64,000 nt of DNA from Liolophura sinensis (lineage: Eukaryota > Mollusca > Polyplacophora > Chitonida > Chitonidae), in assembly GCF_032854445.1 (NCBI RefSeq), contig NC_088296.1, positions 7,846,206 through 7,910,205 on the forward strand. Direction: 5' to 3'. The notes below the pieces were generated by a model, which ran no database searches, was not told where the DNA came from, and saw nothing but the letters and a program-made list of their open reading frames with translations. Shown piece by piece: positions 10,396-20,916 of this stretch (within the stretch, counting starts at the first letter, position 1; every line of letters begins with the position of its first letter). The position numbers and the translations under genes are program-made.

Positions 10396-13300
10396 ACACA
10401 GCGAGGGTCAGGGTTGGTTGGAAATAGCGTGCAAACACTCTGGCTTGACATTGCAGGGTATCAGCCACTGAGAGGCGGGTCCTACATCCCCCTACCCGCA
10501 GCTGTGAGTAACAAGAAAGCAGTCATCAATGTGAAGAACAAAGACGACGACTGCCTCCGATGGGCACTCCGGTCTGCCTTATTTCCAGCCGCCGGGCACC
10601 CTCAGAGACCAACAAAGTATCCCACCAATGATGGTCTTGACTTTGGTGGGATCAACGCCCGCACGCCCATCTCTCAAATCCCTAAAGTGGAGGAAAAGAA
10701 CGACTTCGCCATCAACGTGTTCGGTTGGGACAAGGGTGTGATCTCAGCAAGCAGCCCGGCGGCACGCCCCGAATCAATCTGCTGCTGATTGGGAAGGCAG
10801 GCAAATTCCATTATACGTGGATAAAAGATCTCAACCGTCTCCTGTTCCAAGAAAGTAATTCGCCAAATCTCAAACACATCTACGAGCGCTGCCTACACGG
10901 CTACACCAGGGAGGACCTGCTCGAGGCGCATAAGCCGGAATGCCGAGGAATTGGCCAGACTGCGGTGAGGGTGGTAATGCCCCAAGAGGGGGAAAACAAG
11001 TTCACCTTTCAGAACCACCACAAACAGCTACCGGCTCCGTTCATCATATATGCCGACTTTGAGGCTCTGACCAAAAAGGTTGAAGGCCCACCCGCGTCAC
11101 CTACAGAGAGCAACACTCAAAAGACTCAGAACCACGAGCCATGTAGTTACTGCTATGTTGTGGTGCGTTGTGACGGCTGCACAAAACACCCCGTGGAATA
11201 CAGAGGCCCTAACGCGACGGAACACTTCCTCAGAGCTCTCCGGCAGGAGAAGCGGGAAATCCAAAATGTTCTAGCTAACCCTATAGCCATGAGGATGACT
11301 CCCCAGGACTGGCAGGCCCACAACAGCGCCGCAACCTGTCACGTGTGTGAGAAGCCTGTAGGCGTCGATTTTGTGCGCGATCATTACCATATCACCGGCA
11401 AGTACAGAGGCGCGGCACATAACGTATGCAACCTAAAGTTGCGGCTGGGTCGTAAAACAGCCATACCAGTAGTCTCCCACATCCTACGGGGCTACCACGG
11501 GCACCTTTTGATGCAAGCCATAAGTAAGGTGGAGGGCCGCATCTCCTGCATCCCCGACAACACGGAAAAGTATATCTCCTTCTCGCTGGGGCCTTCCGCT
11601 TTATCGACAGCGTTCAAATATTACCGACTTCCCTTGACAATCGGGTAGAGGCCAACAAACCTGAGGCTTTCCACATCACAGCTTGGTATCAGCCTGCCAA
11701 AGAAAAACACAAGTTACTCATGCGCAAGGGTGTCTACCCCTATGAGTATATGGACTCCTGAGAGCGCTTCGACGAGTCCAGCCTCCCACCTAAAGAGGCT
11801 TTCTACAGTAAGCTCAAGGTCGGAGGCATTAGGGATGAGGACTACATCCACGCTCAACAGGTATGGAAGGTATTTGACTGCACCAATCTGGGAGACTACA
11901 CAGACCTTTACTGCCGCACAAACGTGCCCCTGTTGGCTGATGTGTTTGAGGTCTTCCGGAAGACTTGTTTACGGCAGTATGGATTGGACCCCGCTCACTA
12001 CTTTTCGAGCCCAGGTCTCTCGTGGGATGCGCTGTTCAAGAAGACCGGGGTAGAGCTGGAGCTGTTGACGGACTATGACCAACATCTCTTCATTGAGAAG
12101 GGGTTGCGATGAGGTATCTCCATGGTATGTAAACGGCACGCCAAAGCCAATAATCCGCAGGTGGAGGGACACAACCCAGAAAGTCCAAACAGCTACATCC
12201 AATACCTAGACGCCAATAATCTATATGGCTGGGCTATGAGTCAGTTTCTTCCAACGGGCGGCTTCCAAAGGGTAGGTGACGCGCAGCGTCTCGGTGAAAC
12301 GATTGCTACCCACCCCCACGACAGTCCTTCTTGTTACATCCTCGAGGCCGACCTAGAGTAACCGGCCGACCTACATAACGCACATAACGGCTACCCATTA
12401 GCCCCGGAGCGCCTGGTTGTCCAGAAGGAGTGGATGTCAGACTATCAGCACGGCCTTCTCGGCAAGAAAGCGCCTACTGAGGTCGAAAAGCTGGTCCCCA
12501 ACCTCCGCAACAAGGAACGGTACATCCTGCACTACCGGAACCTACAGCTGTATCTATCTCTGGGAATGCGCCTGACAAAGGTTCACCGGGCCCTGAGATT
12601 CACCCAGAGCCCTTGGATGGAACCCTATATCAGGATGAAAACCGAGTTCCGAAAAACCGCCGCGAGGAAATTCGAGAAGGACCTGTATAAGCTAATGAAC
12701 AACTCGGTCTTCGGAAAAACCATGGAGAACCTTCGGAAGCGTGTGGACGTCAAGCTGGTACGCTCTGGAGAAGACGACAAGCTCCGACGCTTGATAGCCA
12801 GCCCGAGCTTCGCACGGGCAAACATATTTGATGATGACCTCGCAGGGATTCAGATGCACAAGACCCGTCTAGTCCTACACCGACCTATCTACGTGGGCAT
12901 GAGCATTCTAGATCTCTCAAAGCACCTGATATACGACTTCTACTACAACCACATGAAAGCCCAGTACGGAGAGCGCTGCCAGCTCCTCTACACTGACACG
13001 GATAGTTTGCTACTCGAGATTCAGACTGAATGATGTTTATAGGGATATGGCTGAGAATGCAAACCTGTACGACACCTCAGATTACCCACAAGACCACCCC
13101 CTGCACAGCGTAGCAAATATGAAGGTCTTGGGGAATATGAAGGATGAGTGCGCGGGACGGCCGATCGCCGAATACATTGGTCTGCATCCCAAGATGTACT
13201 CCATTCTGGATGCCGCCGGAGCCAAAATAAAGAAGGCCCAGGGCGTGAAAAAGGGAGTTGTGGAAAAGCACATCCGCCATAAGCAGTACAAGGACGCCCT

Positions 13301-13511
13301 CTTCGAGAAGAAGATCTTCCGTCACGGTATGGACGTCCTGCGATCAGAGCGCCACCATATCTATGGACAGCACCTTCATAAGGTCTCACTGTCCCCCTTC
13401 GATAGTAAGCGCTGGATCGCCGAAGATGGTGTCCACACCCTGGGTTACGGCCATAGAGATGCACGCCCCCAGGATGGGCTGGGATGGACGTCCTCATCGA
13501 GGAACTACTAG
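10396..13511 (+). pseudogene. Viral B-family DNA polymerase, broken
   Basis: Segments in successive frames give the order exonuclease, endonuclease-like insert, polymerase. Exo I is YADFEAL near 11048. A treble-clef endonuclease-VII-like insert (CHVC...DHYHITGKYRG...HNVCNL) is at about 11337-11435. Motif A is LDANNLYGWAMSQ near 12210, motif B is KLMNNSVFGKTMEN near 12690, and motif C is LYTDTDSLLLEI near 12990. These fit protein-primed PolB of Polinton-type viruses. Breaks: the preceding TAG at 10393-10395, a frameshift near 10735, a frameshift near 11590, stops at 11759-11761, 12110-12112 and 12359-12361, and a frameshift near 13033. The end is a TAG at 13509-13511, just short of the convergent integrase remnant. 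It would replicate the viral genome if intact; here it cannot. Confidence 0.85.
11334..11440 (+). other. Endonuclease-VII/HNH-like zinc motif inside PolB
   Basis: Within an open segment of the polymerase gene there is C-x2-C followed by D-H-x-H and then H-N-x-C-N (CHVC, DHYHITGKYRG, HNVCNL). This is the layout of the recombination endonuclease VII treble-clef fold. It lies between the exonuclease motif and polymerase motif A. Whether it cuts DNA or only stabilises the fold cannot be told from sequence. Confidence 0.6.
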
Positions 13512-14216
13512 CGCCGTAGAACCCCATCCGGGGGAAGCCGAGTATCTGTAGGCACTATAAGCAACTCCTGACGAACGAAGTCCCGTCGCGGGCCATCCGA
13601 CGTATTGTCTAGATAGTACAGCACGGGCTCATTAGGCTTTGTGACAGAGCGCCCCAGCCGATATATCTCTAGAGACCACACAGGATCAATCGCGCAACGG
13701 CGGCCACCCTCCAGCTCTCCAGGCTGATAGAGATAACGAACACCAACACCCGCGGGGATTTTCCGCTCTTCAAGTCCAACGGGACGACCTGGAACCGTCG
13801 AGGAAGGCTTAGGTGGCACCTCTTGTGCCTTGATGGCGTCTTTTGGCTTTTTACCGATCAGTCTCGTTGTCTCGTTATTCAGAGCGGCCACAACAGAGGG
13901 CAGCCCAGCCACCCATTCAGTACACCGATGTTCGGGAGGGAGGCGCATCTCCTGGGCGTACTGATGTCCAAAGAGCCGCTAAGCTCTACGGTTGAAACGT
14001 TCCACTATACCTTGGTCTCGGTGGATATCCACGCGACATCGGCGGACTGTGACTTCGTGGCTTTCTAGCCATGTCATCAAGGTACTGTAGCAGCCTTCTA
14101 ACAGATTTGCGACGAAAAAGATGGTAATCGTGGCGGCGTATTTGCGTGCGCAAAACCACCTCACTACTAAGATCGTGTCTGCCATACGGCGACAAGCTCG
14201 ATGGTGAGTCCGGCAC
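13508..14216 (-). pseudogene. Viral rve-type integrase, C-terminal part only
   Basis: The minus-strand frame contains DQGIVERFN, where the Glu (codon 14000-14002) fits the last acidic residue of a D,D-35-E catalytic core. A TAG at 13979-13981 interrupts the frame, which then continues through a typical linker (EWVAGLPSVVAALNNE) and a beta-rich C-terminal domain with Pro and basic residues. The upstream acidic residues and zinc-binding N-terminus are missing, and two frames overlap at 13986-14216, so the gene is truncated and frameshifted. An integrase of this type is a hallmark of Polintons and adintoviruses. It converges with the polymerase gene. Confidence 0.75.
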
Positions 14217-14252
14217 AGTCAGTTCGGATTACTTGGTGAGTTTTGCGATTCC

Positions 14253-14678
14253 TTAGCTCACACCCCCAACCACACACATTCCCAGGATGACGAAGGTCAT
14301 CTCGCTGTGTTTTTGATCTTCACTAGGCACATAGAAATCGGAGAGCTGTGGCTCTGTGCCCAGCAGCGCGTCGCGTGCGTCGCGTGTAAGACTTTTGCCC
14401 GTAACCCTAGAATACTCGCGGATTGCAGCGTTGACATCCCGGAACGTTTGGACAGCGTGGCCCTGGCGGCGGAGTTTATCGTTGATCCAGTCCAAGCGCT
14501 CAGTGCGCTTTCGGGCCCATTTTTCCTGGGCGGCTTGGAGCTGCTCTACAGCGCGGTTATGGCGCCTCCGCTCTTCGTCGACAACTGAACTCCTCAGCAT
14601 CGAAAACATATAGCTGCTCCCGCTGAAGGCCAAAGCGTTTACGAGGGCGCCGCCTATCATCATTGCGATGGAGGTCAT
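14253..14678 (-). CDS. Viral membrane/coiled-coil protein, 141 aa
   Basis: Intact frame. Residues 5-25 are hydrophobic (AMMIGGALVNALAFSGSS), residues about 33-80 form a charged, probably coiled-coil helix, and residues about 127-141 are hydrophobic again. It starts two bases after the stop of the gene at 14681-14920 and is followed by the integrase remnant, so it belongs to a compact minus-strand gene row. The layout suggests a virion membrane or minor structural protein, but I recognise no named family and do not assign a function. Confidence 0.6.
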   Translation of the reverse strand: MTSIAMMIGGALVNALAFSGSSYMFSMLRSSVVDEERRRHNRAVEQLQAAQEKWARKRTERLDWINDKLRRQGHAVQTFRDVNAAIREYSRVTGKSLTRDARDALLGTEPQLSDFYVPSEDQKHSEMTFVILGMCVVGGVS

Positions 14679-14680
14679 TA

Positions 14681-14920
14681 CTACGGGATTATATTGGGAG
14701 GAAGGAGCCCTTGTTTAATTAGAAGTTCCTTCGAAAACATGGCCAGGCCTACATCTGCAATGACCATGCCGACGTCACGGGGTGTTAAGTCCAGCTTCGG
14801 GAGGGCTCCTTTAAGGAACATCTGGCCGAGACGAGCGTACCCAGTAGCCAGGAGAGAGACAACAGCGGCGTGGTACGCGGGGTTGACTAGCACTTTTCCG
14901 TCACCGGGTGGAGTACACAT
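14681..14920 (-). CDS. Viral small hydrophobic protein, 79 aa
   Basis: Intact frame beginning MCTPPGDGKVLVNPAYHAAV. The middle (residues about 15-40) and a later helix (about 50-70) are hydrophobic, and the C-terminus is Pro-rich. Two bases separate its stop from the next start (14678), a spacing typical of polycistronic viral genes. Probably membrane-associated; function unknown. Confidence 0.5.
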   Translation of the reverse strand: MCTPPGDGKVLVNPAYHAAVVSLLATGYARLGQMFLKGALPKLDLTPRDVGMVIADVGLAMFSKELLIKQGLLPPNIIP

Positions 14921-15113
14921 GCTGCTCTACACAGAAAGGGTACCGACGTGTATTCAAATGGAGATTCTTTTCTTGCGGCGTGATATCTTTTTGCGGCGTA
15001 ATATCTGCACCTCGTGCATGTGCTGTATAGCGGCAGCGCCACACGCGTAGCAACACTAGCACTGCAAGGCTACCAACGCCTAATGACGCCAGGGGCGCCC
15101 TCCAGTGGGTGAT

Positions 15114-15581
15114 TTAATGTGCCTTCGTAGAATCTGGTTCCTTCGCAAAATCTGTGGCTTCCCACTCCTGTGTAGAATCCGGTACCTTCGGCTGTTTCTT
15201 GGTGGAATCAACTGCGCCAAGCAAAGCAGCCTTTGCCTAGTCAAGCTCGTCCTTGAGCTTTTCAGCCTTGGCCTTTCTCGCTGCAGCACCCGCTCGACCC
15301 GCAGCGACTTTTTTGGGATTCTTCGCAGGGCCGTCATTCGTAGAATCCGCTGTCACCCCCTCGCTTCCTTCAGGCCTTCCGGATTCTTTGTTCTCATGTT
15401 CCTCTGGATCATACGGCTCATTTCTAAGACAGCAGTGGTGTTCAAATGAGCATTGCTCAGCAGTGGCCATCGCCATGGTTAACGGTGCTAAGTACTTACC
15501 ATAGCAGTAGTATAGCCAGCAGCTAGCACTGCTAAGCGCCTGTTCAACAAATGGGTCGGCGGCGAGCTGTGTCATGAGCAT
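15114..15581 (-). pseudogene. Viral Lys/Ala-rich acidic-basic protein, one nonsense codon
   Basis: One frame runs from ATG at 15581 to a TAA at 15114-15116, with a single in-frame TAG at 15237-15239. The N-terminal third has cysteines and hydrophobic residues. The rest is hydrophilic, with an Ala/Lys/Arg-rich helix followed by repeats of the short motif PDST. The composition resembles virion core or scaffold-type proteins, but no family is recognised. Readable on both sides of the stop, so probably a recent break. Confidence 0.5.
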
Positions 15582-15590
15582 TGGTCGATT

Positions 15591-15935
15591 CTAGGGTGGG
15601 ATTGGTAGGAGCCAGCTGGCCGCCCTTACATGTGATCTCAAGAATATACCTCCGAGACCGTTAACCATCCACGCACCGAGCTTAGCCTCGTACCGGGAGT
15701 ACAGCCTTTCAACGTCTTCGTCGCTCATGGCGTCGATCTCAGCCGCTGATACATCTTTTCCCATATATCGCTTGGCCTGCCCACCCACCGCAAGTGCCGC
15801 CAGCCTATCCCTGAGCTGCCGTGCATCATCTTGTTGGCTGGGGTCGGACTGATGGCTTCGGCCGGGCTGTTGGCTTCGGCCGGGGTCCTCCTCTGCGCCC
15901 AGAATCTCGTCTATTATAAGCTCGTCGGTATCCAT
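15591..15935 (-). CDS. Viral acidic protein, 114 aa, unidentified
   Basis: Intact frame starting MDTDELIIDEILGAEEDPGR. A Glu/Asp-rich start, a Gln/Ser/Asp-rich linker with a repeated GRS(H/Q)Q pattern, a helical region (residues about 40-85) and a hydrophobic C-terminal segment follow. It lies between the ATPase gene and the Lys-rich gene, in the same direction. The last 20 residues may be altered by a late frame change. Function not assigned. Confidence 0.5.
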   Translation of the reverse strand: MDTDELIIDEILGAEEDPGRSQQPGRSHQSDPSQQDDARQLRDRLAALAVGGQAKRYMGKDVSAAEIDAMSDEDVERLYSRYEAKLGAWMVNGLGGIFLRSHVRAASWLLPIPP

Positions 15936-16010
15936 GCTTCATTGGAAAGGGGCGAATACGTCTAATATATAATCTTAGATGTGTCCGGCGTATCAGTCAT
16001 TAGCAGGAGC

Positions 16011-16550
16011 TTAGAATGCGGATTGTCGAACCTCTGCCTTTTCGCTCTTGGCCTCGATGATGTGGTTCTCCTCCAAGCATTCGTTGAACGAGTGCCGATG
16101 TTTGCAGTGGAATAAAGCCAAACACCTTGTCAGCTCGCGAAAGTCTTTGAGGGCGGCGTTGTATTTCTGAGTGAGGGCCCAGACGCTTTGCTTTGCATGA
16201 CGGCCCGAGAAAGCCATGAATGACAGCATTTTTTGTTTTTTCTTCATCGCCTCTAACGCGCTACAATCATCGATGGTGTATAGGGTGGGCTCTTCCTCGA
16301 ACAATCTGCGGAAAGCTCTCAGGCAGTCGTTGAGCCGCTCGCCGGGACCAAAACAATAGACAGTATCCATCGCCGCCGGTACGCCTCGTTATGCTTAAGA
16401 GTGGGGCACAGGATTACAATGTGATGAAAAAAAACCGCGGAAAAACCCCTTAAGCAGGTCCAGCACAAAGACTGTTTTGCCGCAGTTCGTCTGCCCACAG
16501 ATAATCGCGCAGTGGGCGTCATCAATAAAGCGCGCTATCGAATCTACCAT
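16011..16550 (-). pseudogene. Viral FtsK/HerA-type packaging ATPase, frameshifted
   Basis: Starting at 16550, the frame shows a Walker A motif GQTNCGKT (16473-16496), then shifts near a run of eight A at 16427-16434. It continues in a second frame (HHIVILCPTLKHNEAYRR) and shifts again near 16372 into the frame holding a Walker-B-like TLYTIDDC and the following SGRHAKQSVWALTQ segment. About 180 codons is normal for the small packaging ATPases of Polintons and related viruses. It would pump DNA into the capsid. Its start overlaps the capsid gene by 29 nt. Confidence 0.8.
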
Positions 16551-17904
16551 TCTCGATGTGCAGCTTTGCGTCCATGATCACATAGAGATATACGTTCAAC
16601 ACGCCGGGCTCTTCTCTCTCTTTTGTCACCTGTATCGTAATCCCCTCGCTGGCGTTCTCGTATCGTCGCTTGGCCGAAGGTCAGGTCAGAAGGCCTGCTT
16701 GTGCGTCAAAAACTCTTCCAGGGGGACGTATGCCAGGGCTAAGTCTTTGACGACCCTGGCCACCTCAGGGTCCCGCTTCCGTAGGGGTGAGTTGGCGAAG
16801 AACTTCTGGACCTCGACCCATTGCTGGTACGCCCGCATGCCCTGGCTTTACAGCTGATTGGGAACCCCTTCTATTGTGACTTCTACTTTGGTGATCTTCG
16901 GGTTGTAGAAGGATTCCGACCTCCTCCTCCACGGGGTTCCTTTAGTCTCGAACAGCATGAGGATGCCCTTCATTGCTGTCGCGGGCGTGTTCAGATTTAT
17001 GTTCCAGAGAGTATCAGACTTGCCCTCCACAAACTTTCGGTGGCGGAGGACGCGATCATACAGTATGGAGACGCCCCCGGCAAACTGGGTGCGGATCTGT
17101 CTAGCGAGCTCTTCTTCCGTGACCATATCGAAATCCAAGCTGATGTTGTCGATGGTGTCAGTCGCGTCGGCATTGTCTGCTGTCTGTATGACCCGGACAT
17201 AATCGTTGAACGTCAGCTCGTACTCCAGTCGGTCGGCCAAGGCACTCTGGTAGAATGGCATGTGGATATCTAGAAGCTCAAAGTCTAGCGGGATGTGGAA
17301 CCGGCTGCCAAAGGCGCGAGCATTTTCTGGCATTTTCTCCAGCATCGTCGTCACTTGCGTCCTTCGCTGCGACTCGAAGTTTAAGCATGTTTTCGCTGCT
17401 GATGCTTTCGTAGGTCGCATTCTGCCGTTCGTTTTTGGTCAGCCATAAGTCGCCGTAGCAATGAAACACATCAGAGTCGTCGATGGACATTACCTCATTC
17501 CCGCTGATTCTGATCGTGGTTTTCTTGACTACTGCGCATCCGAGATTCCCGACCACTGTGGCGTTCGGGTCGGATGAATTGATCGCGATCGAGAAGGCCA
17601 AGCGCACGGTACCGGGCACAATGACGTCATTTTTGCCAAGGTTAGGGAAGCGGACCAAGAGTTGCTGATTCTGGTCGATCGTACTCGGGTTGTTGGTGAC
17701 GACCAAGGACAGCCGTACACCTTGTACTCCGAGAGGCTTACGGGGTGTTCTCAAGGGGTTTAGCCTGCGTCCGTATGCATCCATTGTTGTATTGAAGGCA
17801 TACCTTGCAATGTTTAATCCGAAGATTACGGCAGACATTGACATTGGTGACCAGGCGTTCGACGACGCCCAAGGGGACAACAACATCGACGATGAACAGA
17901 CCAC
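16522..17904 (-). pseudogene. Probable viral major capsid protein, broken
   Basis: A beta-rich protein of about 430-460 codons in the position and orientation expected for a double-jelly-roll capsid protein, directly before the ATPase gene. The first half (from about 17844) includes FGLNIARYAFNTTMDAYGR and an NDVIVPGTVRLAFSI strand. A frameshift near 17320 leads to the second half (FHIPLDFELLDIHMPFYQ). A TAA at 16848-16850 and another frameshift near 16690 precede the end at 16522-16524. ATG codons at 17838 and 17844 are more likely starts than 17904. The identification rests on context and beta-strand character, not on a decisive motif. Confidence 0.6.
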
Positions 17905-17955
17905 TCTCCGTGCAGGTGGTGATGTCCAGATCGGGGTGGTTCCCGAGACATAACC

Positions 17956-18954
17956 TTGGATGTGGACCTCAAATCCCCAGATGGAAGGCTGTTAGTGTTC
18001 ACCATGAATGAATATTACGATGCCATGGCGAGGAAGTATCCTAACCTTACCAAACCCAAGCCCTATTACCCGGGATTTATAATTGACGAAGAAGGGCGTC
18101 TGCGACTGATGAAATACTCCGATCTGAACCTCACCAGCATAAACACAGGTGAACCGCTAGCCCTCTCAACACTCGCCCAGAGAGAAGGGGTTGGTGTTGT
18201 TCGGAATAAGCTGGGCTTTGAAAACTGGGGAAAGACAAGCCAGCCATCATTTCCTCCGGCAGCAGTCGCAGCCCTGGAGACTGCGAGTTCAGAACTCGGT
18301 GCCGTGGCCACCGAGGCAATTACCATGGAGCTGAAGGATATAATCCAACCAGCGAAAAGGGCCGCTGATGCTGTCCACATAATGGAAACAACCTTGACGG
18401 ATAGTGAGGTTGAGCGGGCTCTTGAAACGATAAACGACCCTCCTCTTCCCATGCGAGAACTTCTGGGGCTTGACAAGGCACTGCAGACCCGGGAAGGCGA
18501 ACACGCAAATAACCTCGCCAAGCTGCCAAGTCTCGATAAGGACATCGCAAAACAAAAACAGAAGTTGGAGGAGGCCACTGATGAATTCTCCCGGCGCCGG
18601 ATCGCACACTGGATAAGAAATCTCGAGGACGAGAGGGTGGCCCGGCTCGAAGAGGCCTCTTTAACGGGCAAAGCCCTGCGCACGCAAATACGCCGCATCA
18701 AGCAGACGATCGATCGCATCCTACACAAGGATACCATTCTGGCCAAGGGCGTCCGCACCCTATTCCAGGGGCAGGGAATAACCGTGGTCTCCATTCTCAC
18801 GGCAATTGGGATGGCGATCTCGACACTGGGGCTAGCGAAAAAGTTGGCGCTGACTGGCGGGTCCGGCGGGGGCATCCAGTCAACACAACCTCCATCCGAC
18901 GGGCGTGGTCTTAAAGAATGGGTGAAAAGGCATCTCCAGTCCCTGGCGCTCTGA
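17956..18954 (+). CDS. Viral coiled-coil membrane protein, intact 332-codon frame
   Basis: The longest unbroken frame of the element. The frame opens by 17920, no ATG precedes it, and the first ATG is at 18004, so the true protein may start there; TTG at 17956 is the alternative. The N-terminal 110 residues are globular (YYPGFIIDEEGRLRLMKYSD). Residues about 165-265 are charged and helical, probably a coiled coil. Residues about 272-296 form one hydrophobic segment (GITVVSILTAIGMAISTLGL), followed by a Gly-rich linker and a basic amphipathic C-terminal helix. Divergent from the capsid gene. Probably a structural or membrane-active virion protein; no family named. Confidence 0.65.
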   Translation: MDVDLKSPDGRLLVFTMNEYYDAMARKYPNLTKPKPYYPGFIIDEEGRLRLMKYSDLNLTSINTGEPLALSTLAQREGVGVVRNKLGFENWGKTSQPSFPPAAVAALETASSELGAVATEAITMELKDIIQPAKRAADAVHIMETTLTDSEVERALETINDPPLPMRELLGLDKALQTREGEHANNLAKLPSLDKDIAKQKQKLEEATDEFSRRRIAHWIRNLEDERVARLEEASLTGKALRTQIRRIKQTIDRILHKDTILAKGVRTLFQGQGITVVSILTAIGMAISTLGLAKKLALTGGSGGGIQSTQPPSDGRGLKEWVKRHLQSLAL

Positions 18955-19001
18955 TAATATCTGGGCTCTAGTGGTCGCAGTAGGTGGCTGTTCGCAAGTA
19001 T

Positions 19002-20263
19002 TTAACCCATAGTCCACAGCAGCAGTAAGCCGATACCAACCCCAGCGACGACGATGGCTGTCTTCTCCGCATCGTGATTCTTTTTGTTTGGAAAAAGGGG
19101 TTCTTGTTTACCTCCGGCGGCTGCAACATGCTGAACGCGCGCGGTGGGTGGTGGGACGCTTTCTTGCGGCTTAACGATCCCGTGGAAAGGTGCGCGCTTG
19201 TGCAAAGTGGGCGGCACTTTAGCGTTCACACCGTCATTAGCGCCTAGCTTCTGGTCCTCTGTGGCCACGACGATTTTGTTGCTGTAGTTCGCCACATGGC
19301 CGATCTGCAGAATCATGTTGCTGGGGACCATATATAGGCCTATGCCATACACAAAGTCTACAGCGCTCCCGGCATACTGTAGCACGTCCTGGTAGCTTTT
19401 GATTGCAGACGAAAGGCCGATGGGAGAGGAAGTGGCTTCTTCAATGTTCGCGGCAAACTGTTTTTGCGCGTCGAAGGCTGTGCCCGTGCCTAGAATACGC
19501 GCCCTTGTTTGCGCTTGGGCGCTTAAAACAGTTCACACGTATTTCCGGATGGAATCGTTTAGGCGCTCTACGCCCGGCTGCGTGAATCCTTGGGATTTTT
19601 CGACAATGAACGACGCCCAAGCCTCCTCGGCGTACTGCTGGATGTAGTCGACGTGGAGCGCTGTAGGCTTTCTAGAGAACGACATCCTGCTCGGATCGAA
19701 GGTCCCATCGCCAATGGGGCTGTAGCCCGTTCTCGTGACATAGTAATATGCCACTCCGAGGCCGTGATTCACACCCGTGCGCCTCCAGTCTGTGTGCGCA
19801 TCTACGTGGAACTCCCTACAAATTGCCTCATAGGCCCTCTCGTCGTAGGGGATTTTGAATGTCGCCCACACTCTGTCTCTTCCAAGATCTGCCCAAATTG
19901 GTAATACACATGGAACGTGTAGAGGGCCCTTATTGGTTAGTCGCGGGCGAGAAGATGGTCTTTTGCAGAGACGCCACAGCACGTGGTTGCGCACCAGACC
20001 GCGAAGTTCACTTGGTTCTGCCAGAATTGCATAGGATTGGTGTTCCTGGCCCGAACAATTTCATTGTCGGTTATCTTTGGCAGCCGGTACTTGGCCAACA
20101 CATCTGTGAACTGGACTTGAAATGCCTTCTTTTCATCGATGTAGATGTCAAATCGCCTGAGCTGCTCTGCGTGGGTTTGGATACTAGGAAATGAGCCGGC
20201 CTTGTAAGTGACCTCTCTGTTGAACCTGTAATCCTCGGTGTTCATCGTGGCTAAGATGTTCAT
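19002..20263 (-). pseudogene. Large viral structural-type protein with C-terminal membrane helix, broken
   Basis: From an ATG at 20263 (or 20245) the frame begins NTEDYRFNREVTYKAG and runs to about 19960, where it shifts. It then continues (FKIPYDERAYEAICREFHVD) to a TGA at 19533-19535, and reads on in the same frame to the stop at 19002. The last 20 residues are hydrophobic (TAIVVAGVGIGLLLLWTMG), preceded by a Pro-rich linker. About 420 codons in all. Position and size would suit a minor capsid or penton-like protein, but nothing in the sequence proves this. Confidence 0.5.
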
Positions 20264-20916
20264 CACATTGACTGACTTTCTAAATGGGGCACAGCACACG
20301 CTGCCTCATGCCCTTAACAACCTCGACGGCCGCCTTAAAACCGCCCTTCGCGAGATAACATTCTACCCGGCTTGAGTGAATATCCCCTCCGGAGTGGGCA
20401 TCTTGCTTGAGGGCAAACGTGTTGAAGTGCCGACGGGCTACTACAATGTCTGTACGCTGGAAAAGGACATATTCCGCCTGCATGGGGTTTCTCTGGGATT
20501 GAATGAAGCCACGGGCCGCTTACTCCTTACCCTCCCTAGAAATCCCTTCATAATACTCCAAGAGCTTTCCCCCTATCTTAGGGTTCTTCGACGGGATTGT
20601 ACCCATAGGGGGGACTATGGAGGGTGAAAAGCTACCTAACTTGGTTACACACAAAGAAGTCTTCGTGCATTTAGATGAACTGAGCACCTCAGAAAACGTC
20701 AGAATAACCTCAGATTTCGGTGGCGGTTCCACAGTACTTAAAGCCATCGCCGTGACTGGTGAAGTGATTAACTGCGTGAATACGGTTTCATTTCCCAACC
20801 CACAGTACAAAACCTTGCGCGCCGACTATATAACACACTTGACCGTGGTACTTTTAGACAAAGACGGCAAGTATATGAATGGAGGGTACCTCAGTGCTAC
20901 CCTAGAAATACAATGA
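20256..20916 (+). pseudogene. Viral beta-rich protein, broken
   Basis: ATG at 20256 opens MFITLTDFLNGAQHTLPHAL. A TGA at 20373-20375 interrupts, the frame reads on (EGKRVEVPTGYYNV), shifts near 20565, and finishes cleanly from about 20575 to the TGA at 20914-20916. The C-terminal part alternates hydrophobic and polar residues (ITHLTVVLLDKDGKYMNGGY), typical of beta strands, as in capsid, penton or fibre proteins. Its stop overlaps the next start in ATGA. The start codon lies within a few bases of the divergent gene at 19002-20263. Confidence 0.5.

Noticed and set aside
18066-18875. Long minus-strand frame of 269 codons
   Set aside because: Shadow of the 332-codon viral gene on the plus strand, Ser/Arg-rich by composition.
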